From Ornithinimicrobium sp. CNJ-824 (GTDB taxonomy: Bacteria; Actinomycetota; Actinomycetes; Actinomycetales; Dermatophilaceae): 64,000 nucleotides of DNA. Where the stretch lies: assembly GCF_001942405.1 (NCBI RefSeq), contig NZ_MKKA01000002.1:49557-113556 (forward strand). The letters run 5' to 3'. Shown here in pieces: positions 8,699-17,408 of this stretch. Position 1 is the stretch's first letter; every line of letters starts with the position of its first letter. The notes under the pieces are model-generated. The model ran no database searches, was not told the origin of the DNA, and saw nothing but the letters and a program-made list of their open reading frames with translations. The translations under genes and the position numbers were made by a program.

Positions 8699-8821
8699 AC
8701 CGTGGCTTCCTCTCTCGTGGGACGCCCGAACGGGCGGCGGGGCGCCTCATCCTCCCACGGACGAGGTATGGGGTGCAGGTGCCGTCAGGGGTGGTCGGGC
8801 GCCGGTGGCAGGATGGCGCCC

Positions 8822-9871
8822 ATGCGAGCCACGATCCTCCACGCGCCCGGTGACGTCCGCCTCGAGGAGGTGCCCGACCCCACCCTGGTCCGGCCGACCG
8901 ACGCGATCGTCCGGGTGACCGCGAGCTGCGTCTGCGGGTCGGACCTGTGGCCCTACCGGGGCATCAACCCGGTCGACAAGCCGCGGCGGATCGGCCACGA
9001 GTTCGTCGGGATCGTCGAGGAGGTCGGCGACGAGGTGACCTCGGTGCGGCCGGGGCAGTTCGTCATCGCCCCGTTCCGGTTCAGCTGCGGCCGGTGCGCC
9101 CACTGCCGCAACGGCGTGCAGACCTCGTGCGTGCTGGGCGGCGACGGCTGGGGCGGCCGGGACGGCGACGGGGAGTGGACGCCCGGGTGCCAGGGGGACG
9201 TGATGCGGGTGCCCTACGCCGACGCCACCCTCGTCGCCACGCCCGAGGTGCCCGACGAGGAGCTGCTGCCCTCGATGCTGGCGCTGTCCGACGTCATGGC
9301 CACCGGGTGGCACTGCGCGGTCTTGGCGGGGGTGCAGGAGGGCGAGACCGTCGTCGTCGTGGGCGACGGGGCCGTGGGCCTGTCGGCGGTGCTCTCGGCG
9401 GCCCGGATGGGCGCCGGCCGGGTCGTGGCGATGTCGCGCCACGAGCCGCGCCAGGACATCGCCCGCCGGTTCGGCGCCACCGACGTCGTCGCCGAGCGGG
9501 GCGAGGAGGGTGCGGAACGGATCCTGGAGCTGACCGACGGCGTGGGGGCCGACCGCGTGCTCGAGTGCGTCGGCACCGGGGAGTCGATGACCCAGGCGTT
9601 CGACTCGGCGCGCCCGGGCGGGACCGTGGGCTTCGTCGGCGTCCCGCACGGCGTGGAGGTGCCGGTCCGACGGATGTTCCGGCACAACGTCGCGCTGGCG
9701 GGCGGGGTGGCTCCGGTCCGGCACTACCTGGAGCAGCTGCGCGACGACGTGCTCGCCGGCGAGATCGAGCCCGGCCTCGTCTTCGACCTGACGCTGCCGC
9801 TGGCCGAGGTGGCCGAGGCCTACCGGGCGATGGACGAGCGCCGGGCGATCAAGGTCATGCTCACGCCCTGA
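8822..9871 (+). CDS. Zinc-dependent alcohol dehydrogenase family protein
   Basis: A 349-residue medium-chain dehydrogenase. The catalytic zinc site is VCGSDLWPYRG with GHEFVGIVEE (His/Glu). The structural zinc lobe is CGRCAHCRNGVQTSC, with four cysteines near residues 90-104. The Rossmann region VVVVGDGAVGLSAVLSAARMGAGRVVAMSRHE begins near residue 175, and the absence of a strong acidic residue after the second strand suggests NADP(H) use. Substrate is unknown. Related actinobacterial enzymes are annotated as threonine- or glutathione-independent formaldehyde-like dehydrogenases, but that is not decidable here. It is divergent from arcA with 123 bases between starts. Confidence 0.88.
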   Translation: MRATILHAPGDVRLEEVPDPTLVRPTDAIVRVTASCVCGSDLWPYRGINPVDKPRRIGHEFVGIVEEVGDEVTSVRPGQFVIAPFRFSCGRCAHCRNGVQTSCVLGGDGWGGRDGDGEWTPGCQGDVMRVPYADATLVATPEVPDEELLPSMLALSDVMATGWHCAVLAGVQEGETVVVVGDGAVGLSAVLSAARMGAGRVVAMSRHEPRQDIARRFGATDVVAERGEEGAERILELTDGVGADRVLECVGTGESMTQAFDSARPGGTVGFVGVPHGVEVPVRRMFRHNVALAGGVAPVRHYLEQLRDDVLAGEIEPGLVFDLTLPLAEVAEAYRAMDERRAIKVMLTP

Positions 9872-9890
9872 GGGGGTCCGGGGATGGAAG

Positions 9891-9978
9891 AACCCCTCGC
9901 GCACCTGGAAGAGCTCACCTGCCCTTGCTGCATTCCTGCCCTGGGGGAGTTCAGTGAGGTACCACCGCACGAGGGGTC
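9891..9978 (-). ncRNA. ffs: 4.5S RNA of the signal recognition particle (small type)
   Basis: Read on the minus strand, the ends CCCCTCGTGCG and CGCGAGGGG pair to close a long hairpin, and the apical part carries the conserved GGGCAGGAATGCAGCAAGGGCAG core that forms the Ffh-binding symmetric and asymmetric loops around the tetraloop. The arrangement (a single hairpin of about 90 nt) is the small bacterial SRP RNA. It lies between the convergent-side ADH gene and the SNF2 ATPase gene. Exact ends are estimated from pairing. Confidence 0.88.
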
Positions 9979-10127
9979 CGGGGACCAGTGTAGGCGACCG
10001 GCGACGGGCGGGCCAACGAGCGGGTCGACGTGCGGTCGACGTGCGGGCCGCGCCGAGTGATGGCCTCACGGCGCCCGCCACGCGGTACGCTGGTGGTGCC
10101 ATCGCGGCTGGACACCTCCGACGCGTC

Positions 10128-10142
10128 GATCTGCTGCAGATC
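10128..10142. promoter_or_regulatory. 15-bp palindrome in the SNF2 gene leader
   Basis: GATCTGC-T-GCAGATC is a perfect 7-bp inverted repeat with one central base, about 120 bases before the GTG start at 10263. It could be an operator for an unknown repressor or part of a leader structure. No matching second site was seen nearby. Confidence 0.3.
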
Positions 10143-10262
10143 CGCTGGACCAGCTCGCTCCCGGGGACGTCTCCGTCCGGGGCTGCCGGGCGTCCTCGCC
10201 TGCGGGTGAGGTGCGGGCCAGGTCCCGCCGGGGATTGACCGACCACTCCTGAGGAGGAGTTC

Positions 10263-12437
10263 GTGGCTCGAGGAGCCCAGCGTCCCAGCGGCGCACGCAC
10301 GCGTCAGAACGGCGCACGCACGCGCCAGCACGACGCCCGCACCCGCACCCGGCGCGGGCCTGGCCACGACGCCGACGGCACGATCCAGGTGCTCGCCAAG
10401 GTGGTCCGCGAGGTCGAGGCCGCGGTCAGGCGCGGCCGCACGCCCCCCTCGGTCCGGACGAAGTTCCAGGTGGTGGCGCTCCTCATGCGTGAGGAACGGG
10501 CCCGCGTCAAGGCGGACGGGGAGATGTCGGCGGCGCGGCGTACCGAGGAGCTCAAGCGCCTCGACGGCATCGCCACCATCCTGGCGACGACCGCCGCCCG
10601 CGACACCACCCTCCTCGGCCTGCTCGCCGACGACGCCGTCATCACCGACCGGGCACGGTCGTTGCGCCGCGAGCTCCTCGAGCAGGCCGGCGTCGAGGTG
10701 CCGGAGGAACCCGTCGAGCAGGCCCCGCCGGCCGAGCCCACGCCGGCCGTGCAGCGACAGGTGGTGCCCCCGTCGGTGCTCTCCCGTCAGCGCGCCAACC
10801 CCTTCCTCCCGCCCGACTTCTCCGCCGTCGCCCGGCGCACGGCCAGGCCCCGCCGCCTCGCCGGCTGGGAGCTCATCGAGCCGTTGCTGCGGTCCTTCGA
10901 GGACGGCGGGGCGCTCTCGTGCATGGACCTGCCGGAACCGGCCCCCACCCTGCTGCCCGACGGGCTCGAGCTCATGCCGCACCAGGCGAGGGTGGTCGCC
11001 GCGGCCGCGGCGGGCCACCGGACGTTCCTGCTGGCCGACGAGCCCGGCCTGGGCAAGACGGCGCAGGCGCTGCTCGCCGCCCAGGCGGCGGACGCCTACC
11101 CGCTGCTCGTCGTCGTGCCGAACGTGGTCAAGATGAACTGGGCGCGCGAGGCCGCGCTGTGGACCCCCGCCCACCGGGCCACGGTGGTCCACGGCGACGG
11201 GCACTCGATCGACGGCTTCGCGGACATCATCGTCGTCAACTACGAGGTGCTCGACCGGCACGTGGGCTGGCTCGGGGAGCTGGGCCTGCGCGGGATGGTC
11301 GTCGACGAGGCCCACTACATCAAGAACCGCAAGTCGCAGCGGTCCCAGCACGTCCTGCGCCTCTCCGAGCGCATCCGCACGCGGACCGGCCACCCCCTGC
11401 TCATGGCCCTCACCGGCACGCCGCTGATCAACGACATCGAGGACTTCACGGCGATCTGGCAGTTCCTCGGCTGGATCGACGAGACCCGCCCGGTCGGTGA
11501 GCTGATGGAGGCGCTCGAGGAGATCGGTCTCACGCCGGCCGACCGGGGCTTCTCCGCCGCCGCCCGCGCCGCCGTCGTCGAGCGCGGCATCGTGCGGCGA
11601 CGCAAGGTGGACGTGGCCACCGACCTGCCCGCCCGCCGCGTCGCCGACGTGCCGGTGGAGCTCGACGACGAGGCCGGCCGCTCCGTCCGGGCCGCGGAGC
11701 AGAGCCTGGCCCGCCGTCTCGTCGCGCGCTACGAGCAGGCGCTGGAGGCGCGACCCGGCGGCGGGGCCGTCGAGGGCGTCGACCACGACCTCGTGCGGAA
11801 GGTCGCCGCCAGGGAGCGGGCGAGCAGGGCGACGGCCTCGGACGAGAACGTCTTCAGCATGATGCGGCGCATCGGTCAGGCGAAGGCGGGGCTCGCGGCC
11901 GACTACGCCGCGCAGCTGGCCCGCAGCGCCGGGAAGGTCGTGCTCTTCGCCAAGCACATCGACGTCATGGACACCGCCGAGGAGACCTTCGCCCGGCGGG
12001 GCATCCGGTACGCCTCCATCCGCGGGGACCAGACGGCGTCGGCCCGGCAGAAGCACATCGACGCGTTCACCGAGGGCCCGGACGTGGCCGTCGCCGTGTG
12101 CTCCCTGGCCGCCGCCGGCGTGGGCATCAACCTGCAGGTGGCCTCCAACCTGGTCCTGGCGGAGCTGTCGTGGACCGACGCCGAGCAGACCCAGGCCATC
12201 GACCGCGTCCACCGCATCGGGCAGGAGGAGCCGGTCACGGCGTGGCGGATCATCGCCGCGCAGACCCTCGACACGAGGATCGCCGAGCTCATCGACAGCA
12301 AGGCGGGGCTGGCGGCGCGGGCCCTCGACGGGGCCGACCAGGAGATCCCCGACTCGGCCGACGTCCAGCTCGAGGCGCTCGTCACGCTCCTCGAGGAGGC
12401 GCTCGGGGAACGCGTCGCGGGGCCGGCGGTGGGCTGA
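10263..12437 (+). CDS. SNF2-family DNA-dependent ATPase (SMARCAL1-like core)
   Basis: A 724-residue superfamily 2 remodeller. Residues 1-230 are a basic N-terminal region (Arg-rich tail, then helices) without a known domain. The motor follows: Q-like LMPHQARVVAAAAAG, Walker A DEPGLGKTAQA near residue 260, DEAH box VVDEAHYIKN near 345, TGTP motif III, and the C-terminal lobe with VLFAKHIDVMD, SLAAAGVGINLQVAS and the motif VI QAIDRVHRIGQEEPV near 660. This arrangement translocates on double-stranded DNA and often rewinds or remodels DNA in repair. The GTG start has a strong GAGGAGGAG site. The leader of about 260 bases back to ffs is long and GC-rich. Confidence 0.88.
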   Translation: MARGAQRPSGARTRQNGARTRQHDARTRTRRGPGHDADGTIQVLAKVVREVEAAVRRGRTPPSVRTKFQVVALLMREERARVKADGEMSAARRTEELKRLDGIATILATTAARDTTLLGLLADDAVITDRARSLRRELLEQAGVEVPEEPVEQAPPAEPTPAVQRQVVPPSVLSRQRANPFLPPDFSAVARRTARPRRLAGWELIEPLLRSFEDGGALSCMDLPEPAPTLLPDGLELMPHQARVVAAAAAGHRTFLLADEPGLGKTAQALLAAQAADAYPLLVVVPNVVKMNWAREAALWTPAHRATVVHGDGHSIDGFADIIVVNYEVLDRHVGWLGELGLRGMVVDEAHYIKNRKSQRSQHVLRLSERIRTRTGHPLLMALTGTPLINDIEDFTAIWQFLGWIDETRPVGELMEALEEIGLTPADRGFSAAARAAVVERGIVRRRKVDVATDLPARRVADVPVELDDEAGRSVRAAEQSLARRLVARYEQALEARPGGGAVEGVDHDLVRKVAARERASRATASDENVFSMMRRIGQAKAGLAADYAAQLARSAGKVVLFAKHIDVMDTAEETFARRGIRYASIRGDQTASARQKHIDAFTEGPDVAVAVCSLAAAGVGINLQVASNLVLAELSWTDAEQTQAIDRVHRIGQEEPVTAWRIIAAQTLDTRIAELIDSKAGLAARALDGADQEIPDSADVQLEALVTLLEEALGERVAGPAVG

Positions 12438-12444
12438 GGCCGCC

Positions 12445-13121
12445 TCACCCCAGCCACCAGGCCACGGCCACCCCGGCCCCCGCGACGAGGAAGGCGAGCG
12501 CCCAAATCCGGTCGAGGTTGACCCAGTGCGAGCGCAGCACCCGCAGGCCGAGGACCTGGTAGACCACCAGGGCGGTGGCCCCGGCGGCCAGCGCCATCCC
12601 GAGGGCGTGGACGAGCGCGACCAGGACGGCCGCCCCCAGGTCGCCGGCGAGCGCCCCGGCGACGGCGTCCTCGTGGCCGCTCGTCGTCGTGGCCAGCAGC
12701 ACGGGGGCCAGCATCAGACCCGCCCCGGTCGCCGTGGACATGAGGAAGGACCACCAGGCCAGCTGCCAGGGCCGCAGCCGCATCCCGACCCATCGGAAGT
12801 GCCGGGGCCGCAGCAGCTGCACGGCCCGACGACCACCAGGACGAGCGCCACGGCGCCCAGGGCGAGGCTGCGGGAGACCTGGCTGGCGAAGAGGGTGACG
12901 ACCAGGGCGGTCGGCAGCACCGACAGCTCGTGGCCCAGCACGATCCACGCCAGGGAGCGCAGCAGGGCCCGCCGGCTCTTCTCCTGCAGCCCGTAGGACA
13001 GCGCGAACAGCCAGCCCATGGCGGGGTTGACCCCGTGGAAGAGCCCCAGCCCCAGGGCGGCGAGCAGCGCGGCGACGTCGACCACCCCGCCCCCGGCGTG
13101 GCCGGCGTGGGTCAGCAGCAC
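12445..13121 (-). CDS. Polytopic membrane protein downstream of SBP56, frameshifted in this copy
   Basis: With one base restored near 12823-12828 (GGGG read as GGG) the gene codes 225 residues with about six membrane spans. The first half shows LGLFHGVNPAMGWLFALSYGLQEKSRRALL and LGHELSVLPTALVV; the second half shows WQLAWWSFLMSTATGAGLMLAPVLLA. HGVNP...GW and GHE-type motifs recall metal or sulfite exporter-like families, but I cannot name the family. It starts with a GTG seven bases after the SBP56 stop, so the two form an operon. That pairing suggests a role in supplying or exporting something tied to SBP56, which is inference. Confidence 0.65.
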
Positions 13122-13128
13122 CGGCCGG

Positions 13129-14561
13129 TCAGCTGAAGCAGTAGGAGTCGCTGGAGGCGTCGCCGCCCTCGAGGTGGGTCTGGTGCACGCGGTTGCCGCG
13201 GAAGTCGTCCCCGTGGGGGAAGAACCGCTCGTCCAGCGTCATCCGGCCCGTCCCGGGGTCGATGTCGGCCTTGGCCATCCAGGCGCCCACCCCGTCGGGG
13301 TAGAACTGGTCGTCCCAGGCGCCGTACAGCGAGTTGGTCCAGTAGACCCGCCGCCCGTCGCGGCTGATCTCCACCATCTGCGGGGCGCCGGCCAGCGGCA
13401 GGTCGGGGGCGGCGGGGTGGCTGGCCCGCGTCATGATGCCGCCGAGCCGGATCTCGCCGACCTGCCTCGGGTGCAGCGGGTCGGTGACGTCGAGCTGGAT
13501 GCTCTGCCCGGTGCCGAAGCAGGAGACGTAGAGGAACCGGTCGTCGACGGACAGGTCGATGTCGGTGATGAGCGGGGGGACCGCCTTGAACGGCCGCAGC
13601 AGCTCGGGCAGCCGGTCGACGTCCTCGTCGGCCACCGGCTCGGCCGGGATGTCGAACACCTTGGTGATGGTGAACTCGCCGTCCCGGCCGTCGCGCTGCC
13701 AGCACCAGATCGAGCCGGAGAGGTCCTCCAGGCTCAGGACCACGCCGACGAAGCCGTACTGCTGGTCGGGGTCGTGGGCCGGCCGCAGCTCCAGGGCCAT
13801 CTGGTACTGCGGGCCGAGCTCGAGCGTCTGCAGGTGGGTGCGGCGGACGAGGTCGAAGACGTGGACCTTGTTGCCGTAGCGGCCGGCGAGCAGGTCCTCG
13901 GGCAGCACGCCGTTCTCCACCTGGCGGGGGGTGCCCCACTCGCTGGTGATCATCCGGTCGTGGTTGAGGTGCCACCAGAAGTCGTAGGCCAGGTACTGCT
14001 CGCCGCGGTCCTTCTCCCAGGTGCCTTGACCTCGAAGGTGTCGTGGTCCAGCAGGGCGATCCCGCCCGGCCCCTCGTCCCCCCTCGGCGGAGCCGAGGTT
14101 GGTGACGTAGATCCCCTCGGGACCGCAGTGGGCGGTGTGCGGGCGGGAGTAGCCGCTGCGGGCCTTGTACACCTCCGGCTCGATGACCTTGGCGATCGTG
14201 GGGTTGCGGGGGTCGTCCCTGACGTCGACGAAGTGGATCCGGGAGGAGCGCAGGCCCATGAGCAGCAGGTAGCGCCGCTCGACGTGCGGGTGGGCGCTGC
14301 CGGGGCACAGGGCCGAGGAGCAGGCGTTCCAGCGTGGTGGTGCAGCTCGTCGCCGACGTTCGGCATCTCGCACCAGCCCACCACCTGCCCGTAGTCCGCC
14401 GCCGCGGGGTCGACGGAGACGACCGCGAGCGCGTCCTTGCCCGGCTCCCCCTCCCCCCGCCAGAAGGTGGCCACGAAGGCGTGCTGCTCCGCGGGCGCCT
14501 CGCCGGCCAGCTCCGGGGACGGGTAGAAGGTGGGGTCCGGCCGCCAGGTGGTGGTGCCCAT
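13129..14561 (-). CDS. Selenium-binding protein SBP56 / methanethiol oxidase family, frameshifted in this copy
   Basis: The protein belongs to the SELENBP1/MtoX family, beta-propeller enzymes that oxidise methanethiol to formaldehyde, H2S and H2O2 with copper. Three indels (near 14332, in the C6 run at 14078-14083, and at 14024-14025) break the frame. Correcting +1, -1, +1 gives 477 residues, the family length. Recognisable are the N-terminal TFYPSPELA, the SRPHTAHCGPEGIYVTNLG block, WHLNHDRMITSEWG, and GRRVYWTNSLYGAWDDQFYP. Family metal ligands (His in HTAHC, HLNH and HQTH) are present. There is no signal peptide. The gene is first in an operon with a membrane protein. All breaks are in G/C runs, so sequencing error is likely. 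Confidence 0.85.
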
Positions 14562-14578
14562 GACAGGTCCTATCAGTC

Positions 14579-14602
14579 GTTGCTATGAGTTGGACAAGCA
14601 AC
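14579..14602. promoter_or_regulatory. Inverted repeat upstream of SBP56 gene
   Basis: GTTGCT and AGCAAC arms of six bases flank a 12-base AT-richer spacer, 18 to 41 bases upstream of the SBP56 ATG on the minus strand. The AT content is unusual for this genome. It is a candidate promoter/operator, possibly for a thiol- or copper-responsive regulator, but the match is short. Confidence 0.3.
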
Positions 14603-14659
14603 AGTTATCCTGGCACATCCGCGGTCGTCGCGGAACCTCCCCGACCCGGCGCACGCAAG

Positions 14660-14690
14660 GACCCCCGGGGCCGTGGCGGCACCGGGGGTC
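14660..14690 (-). terminator. Hairpin downstream of tRNA-Ser(GGA)
   Basis: GACCCCCGG and CCGGGGGTC arms of nine bases with a 13-base loop, beginning 27 bases after the tRNA 3' end on the minus strand. It has no U tract, as is common in high-GC actinobacteria. It probably ends the tRNA transcript. Confidence 0.5.
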
Positions 14691-14716
14691 GGACGCGTCC
14701 TACGCAAGGACCGTGG

Positions 14717-14803
14717 CGGAGGATGCGGGATTTGAACCCGCGAGGGGTTTCATCCCCAACACGATTTCCAATCGTGCGCACTAGGCCACTATGCGAATCC
14801 TCC
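14717..14803 (-). tRNA. tRNA-Ser(GGA)
   Basis: On the minus strand the sequence begins GGAGGATTCGCATAG and ends with the T-arm GGGTTCAAATCCC and ATCCTCC, pairing seven bases in the acceptor stem. The anticodon loop is TTGGAAA with anticodon GGA. A long variable arm (GTTGGGGATGAAACCCCT) marks a class II serine tRNA. The discriminator G is followed by an encoded CCA (complement of 14714-14716). Confidence 0.95.
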
Positions 14804-14848
14804 GCGGACGAGGATACCTGACCGTCGCGCGAGGGTCGAAACCGCAGG

Positions 14849-16426
14849 TCAGCGCCGCTTGCGACTGGTCCCGAAGATGGACCGGGTGATCTCCCGCCCG
14901 ATGACGGTGCCGGCCGAGCGCAGCATCGACCGGAAGGCCGTGGACTCCACGACCTGCCCGATGACGCCCTTGTCCTCCTGCGCCGCCCTGCCGCGCCGCC
15001 CGCCCCCGGACCGGGCCGGTGCCTCGGCCTCCTCCTGGGCGGCGGCCTCCTCGGCGGCCCGCTGCCGCGCCGCGAGCAGCTCGTGGGCGGACTCGCGGTC
15101 CAGCGCCTCGGCATACCTCTCCCGGATCGCCGAGCCGGCCTCCACCTGCCGGACCACGGCCTCCTCGGACGGGCCGATGCGGCCCTGCGGCGCCCGCATC
15201 ATCGTGTGGGCCACGGGGGTGGGCGCCCCCTTCTCGGACAGGACCGTCACGACCGCCTCGCCGGTGCCGAGCGCGGTGAGCAGCTCCTCCAGGTCGTAGT
15301 CGCTCGTCGGGAACGTCGAGACGGTGGCCCGCAGCGCCTTGGCGTCGTTCGGCGTGTGCGCCCGCAGCGCGTGCTGCACCCGGTTGCCGAGCTGGGCGAG
15401 CACACTGTCGGGCACGTCCTTGGGGGTCTGGGTGACGAAGAAGACGCCCACCCCCTTGGACCGGATCAGCCGCACGGCCTGCTCGACGGAGTCGAGGAAG
15501 GCGTCGGAGGCGTCGTCGAAGAGCAGGTGCGCCTCGTCGAAGAAGAAGACGAGCTTGGGCCGCTCGGGGTTGCCGACCTCGGGCAGGTCCTGGAAGAGGT
15601 CGGCCAGCAGCCACATGAGGAAGGTGGAGAAGAGCACCGGCTTTTCCTGCACGCCCGGCAGCTCCAGGCAGCTGATGACCCCCTTGCCGTCGTCGGTGAG
15701 GCGCATGAGGTCGGCGGTGTCGAACTCCGGCTCCCCGAAGAAGACGTCACCGCCCGCCGCGGACAGCCCGACGAGCTCGCGCAGGATGACCCCCGCGGTG
15801 GAGGTCGCCAGCCCGCCGAGCGACTTCAGGTCGGCCTTGCCCTCGTCAGAGAGCAGGTGCTGGATGACCGCGGTGAGGTCCTTGAGGTCGAGCAGGGCCA
15901 GCCCCTGCTGGTCGGCCCAGTGGAACACCAGCCCCAGGCTGGACTCCTGGGTCTTGTTGAGCCGCAGCACCTTCGACAGCAGCGTCGGGCCGAAGGAGGT
16001 CACCGTGGCCCGCACCGGCGTGCCGACCCCCGTCCCGCCGAGGTTGAGCAGCTCGACGGGGTATGCGGTGCCGCTCCACTCCTGCGCGAGGGCCCCCATG
16101 CGCTCCTCGATCTTCCCGCCGCCCTCGGCCGGCGAGGCCATCCCCGTCAGGTCGCCCTTGATGTCGGCGAGGAAGACCGGCACGCCCTCGTCCGAGAGCT
16201 GCTCGGCCAGCACCTGCAGGGTGACGGTCTTGCCCGTGCCGGTGGCCCCGGCGACGAGCCCGTGCCGGTTCATCGAGCCCAGGGGCAGCCGGACGACCGC
16301 GTCGGGGACGACCTCGCCCTCGTGCACCGCCCCGCCGAGCACGATGCTCGGCGCGGTGAAGGCATACCCCTCCCGGATGCGGTCGACCTGGGCGCTCGGG
16401 CTGCTCTGCTCGTTCTCCTCGCTCAC
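14849..16426 (-). CDS. DUF853 / HerA-like P-loop ATPase
   Basis: A 525-residue cytosolic ATPase of the DUF853 branch of the HerA-FtsK superfamily. Walker A is VAGATGTGKTVTLQ near residue 60, and Walker B is LVFFFDEAHLLFDDA near 295 with the following sensor VFFVTQTPKDVPDSVLAQLGNRV. The C-terminal 100 residues are a charged Ala/Glu helix (LAARQRAAEEAAAQEEAEAPARSG) and a basic end typical of the family. A GTG codon starts it. These proteins are widespread but poorly characterised, with roles in DNA processing proposed by homology. It lies alone on its strand between tRNA-Ser and the divergent small gene at 16483. Confidence 0.88.
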   Translation of the reverse strand: MSEENEQSSPSAQVDRIREGYAFTAPSIVLGGAVHEGEVVPDAVVRLPLGSMNRHGLVAGATGTGKTVTLQVLAEQLSDEGVPVFLADIKGDLTGMASPAEGGGKIEERMGALAQEWSGTAYPVELLNLGGTGVGTPVRATVTSFGPTLLSKVLRLNKTQESSLGLVFHWADQQGLALLDLKDLTAVIQHLLSDEGKADLKSLGGLATSTAGVILRELVGLSAAGGDVFFGEPEFDTADLMRLTDDGKGVISCLELPGVQEKPVLFSTFLMWLLADLFQDLPEVGNPERPKLVFFFDEAHLLFDDASDAFLDSVEQAVRLIRSKGVGVFFVTQTPKDVPDSVLAQLGNRVQHALRAHTPNDAKALRATVSTFPTSDYDLEELLTALGTGEAVVTVLSEKGAPTPVAHTMMRAPQGRIGPSEEAVVRQVEAGSAIRERYAEALDRESAHELLAARQRAAEEAAAQEEAEAPARSGGGRRGRAAQEDKGVIGQVVESTAFRSMLRSAGTVIGREITRSIFGTSRKRR

Positions 16427-16482
16427 GACGCCGACTCTAGTGCGGGGCGCGGACGGGCCCGTCGCCGCCTAGACTTCCCGCC

Positions 16483-16794
16483 ATGATCTTCAAGGGGGTG
16501 GGCGACGGGCGCCCCTACCCGCCGCACGGCCTGGACGAGGCCCGCGACTGGGCCCACCTGCCGCCGCGGATGCTGCGTCTCGACGAGCTGGTGACCACCC
16601 GGGCCCAGCTGGACCTGCACGTGCTGCTGTCCCCCGACTCGACCTTCTACGGCGACATCTTCTGCCACGTCGTCAAGTGGCAGGACGACCTCTACCTCGA
16701 GGACGGCCTGCACCGGGCCCTGCGCGCCGCCCTGCAGGGCCGTCCGGTGGTCCACGGGCGTGTCCTGGACCTCGACGCCGGTCGGGGTCGCTAA
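16483..16794 (+). CDS. Small conserved actinobacterial protein (often labelled VapB-family)
   Basis: A 103-residue protein starting FKGVGDGRPYPPHG and containing VRLDELVTTRAQLDL-type and LSPDSTFYGDIFCHVVKWQ and LYLEDGLHRALRAALQGR segments. This is a very conserved actinobacterial family that automatic annotation often calls type II toxin-antitoxin VapB antitoxin. I see no VapC-like PIN toxin next to it. Instead it precedes a LytR_C protein, a neighbourhood that I recall being kept across actinobacteria. The toxin-antitoxin label is therefore doubtful. The DGLHRALRAAL element resembles a ParB-like nuclease fold region, which is only a suggestion. Confidence 0.8.
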   Translation: MIFKGVGDGRPYPPHGLDEARDWAHLPPRMLRLDELVTTRAQLDLHVLLSPDSTFYGDIFCHVVKWQDDLYLEDGLHRALRAALQGRPVVHGRVLDLDAGRGR

Positions 16795-16854
16795 CCTCGC
16801 ACAGCGGGTTTTCCGCCCGCCCTGCCCCTGACCGACGCGACGGAAGGACCAGCC

Positions 16855-17406
16855 GTGGGCTACGTGCGCACCGCCGGCATGTCGACGGCCGCCCGCCGGG
16901 CCCGTCGGCGGGCCGGGCTGGTCATCGTCGCGGTCCTGCTCGGCCTGCTCCTGGTCTTCGGGTTCGCGCTCGCCTACGTCCAGGGATGGTTCGGGCTCAA
17001 CGAGGGCGGGACCGACGACGCGGCCGTCTCGACGGCGGTGCCGGCGCCCGCCCCCAGCCTGGCCCCCGAGGACGTCCCGGTGAACGTCTACAACGCCAAC
17101 GCAGGAAACGGGGCCGCCGGCCGGGCCGGGGAGGCGCTGCGGGCCCGGTCCTTCGACGTGCTGACGGTGGCTAACGACCCGGAGGGAGCGACCATCGACG
17201 GGGTCGCGGTCGTCCGGCACGGCCCCGAGGGCGTCGAGGAGGCCGAGGTCCTGCGGGACGCCCTGCCCGACGGGGTCGAGCTGGTCGAGGACGGACGTCA
17301 GGCGAGCTCGGTCGACCTCGTCCTGGGGTCGGCGTGGGAGGACCTGGCCGAGCCGGGTGACGACGAGAGCGGCGCGACCGACGCCGAGAGCACCGAGGAA
17401 GGCTGA
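16855..17406 (+). CDS. Membrane-anchored LytR C-terminal domain protein
   Basis: A 183-residue protein with a basic cytosolic start (about 25 residues), one membrane segment (LVIVAVLLGLLLVFGFALAYV, about residues 22-42), an Ala/Pro linker, and an extracellular LytR_C domain: VNVYNANAGNGAAGRAGEALRARSFDVLTVANDP, then DLVLGS near the end. An acidic tail closes it. LytR_C domains occur attached to LCP cell-wall ligases or alone, as here. Their role is not settled but is linked to envelope assembly. The GTG start follows a GGAAGGA site. It is 61 bases after the upstream small gene, probably co-transcribed. Confidence 0.85.
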   Translation: MGYVRTAGMSTAARRARRRAGLVIVAVLLGLLLVFGFALAYVQGWFGLNEGGTDDAAVSTAVPAPAPSLAPEDVPVNVYNANAGNGAAGRAGEALRARSFDVLTVANDPEGATIDGVAVVRHGPEGVEEAEVLRDALPDGVELVEDGRQASSVDLVLGSAWEDLAEPGDDESGATDAESTEEG

Positions 17407-17408
17407 CC

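Noticed and set aside
7070..8821. A 930-codon frame covering arcA in antisense and the alcohol dehydrogenase
   Set aside because: Only the last 349 codons are the real dehydrogenase. The rest is antisense of arcA and the SCP-family gene.
9951..12212. A 753-codon minus-strand frame across the SNF2 gene
   Set aside because: Composition is His/Gly/Arg/Pro-rich antisense. The plus strand shows all the helicase motifs.
10263..12437. SNF2 ATPase as part of a defence island (DISARM-like or similar)
   Set aside because: No methylase, nuclease or phospholipase-D gene lies next to it; it is flanked by the SRP RNA and an SBP56 operon.
14849..16426. A HerA-based phage defence system
   Set aside because: The ATPase has no nuclease, Sir2 or other defence partner nearby, and DUF853 is a widespread housekeeping-type family.
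16483..16794. A type II toxin-antitoxin system
   Set aside because: No toxin gene is adjacent; neighbours are a DUF853 ATPase and a LytR_C protein.
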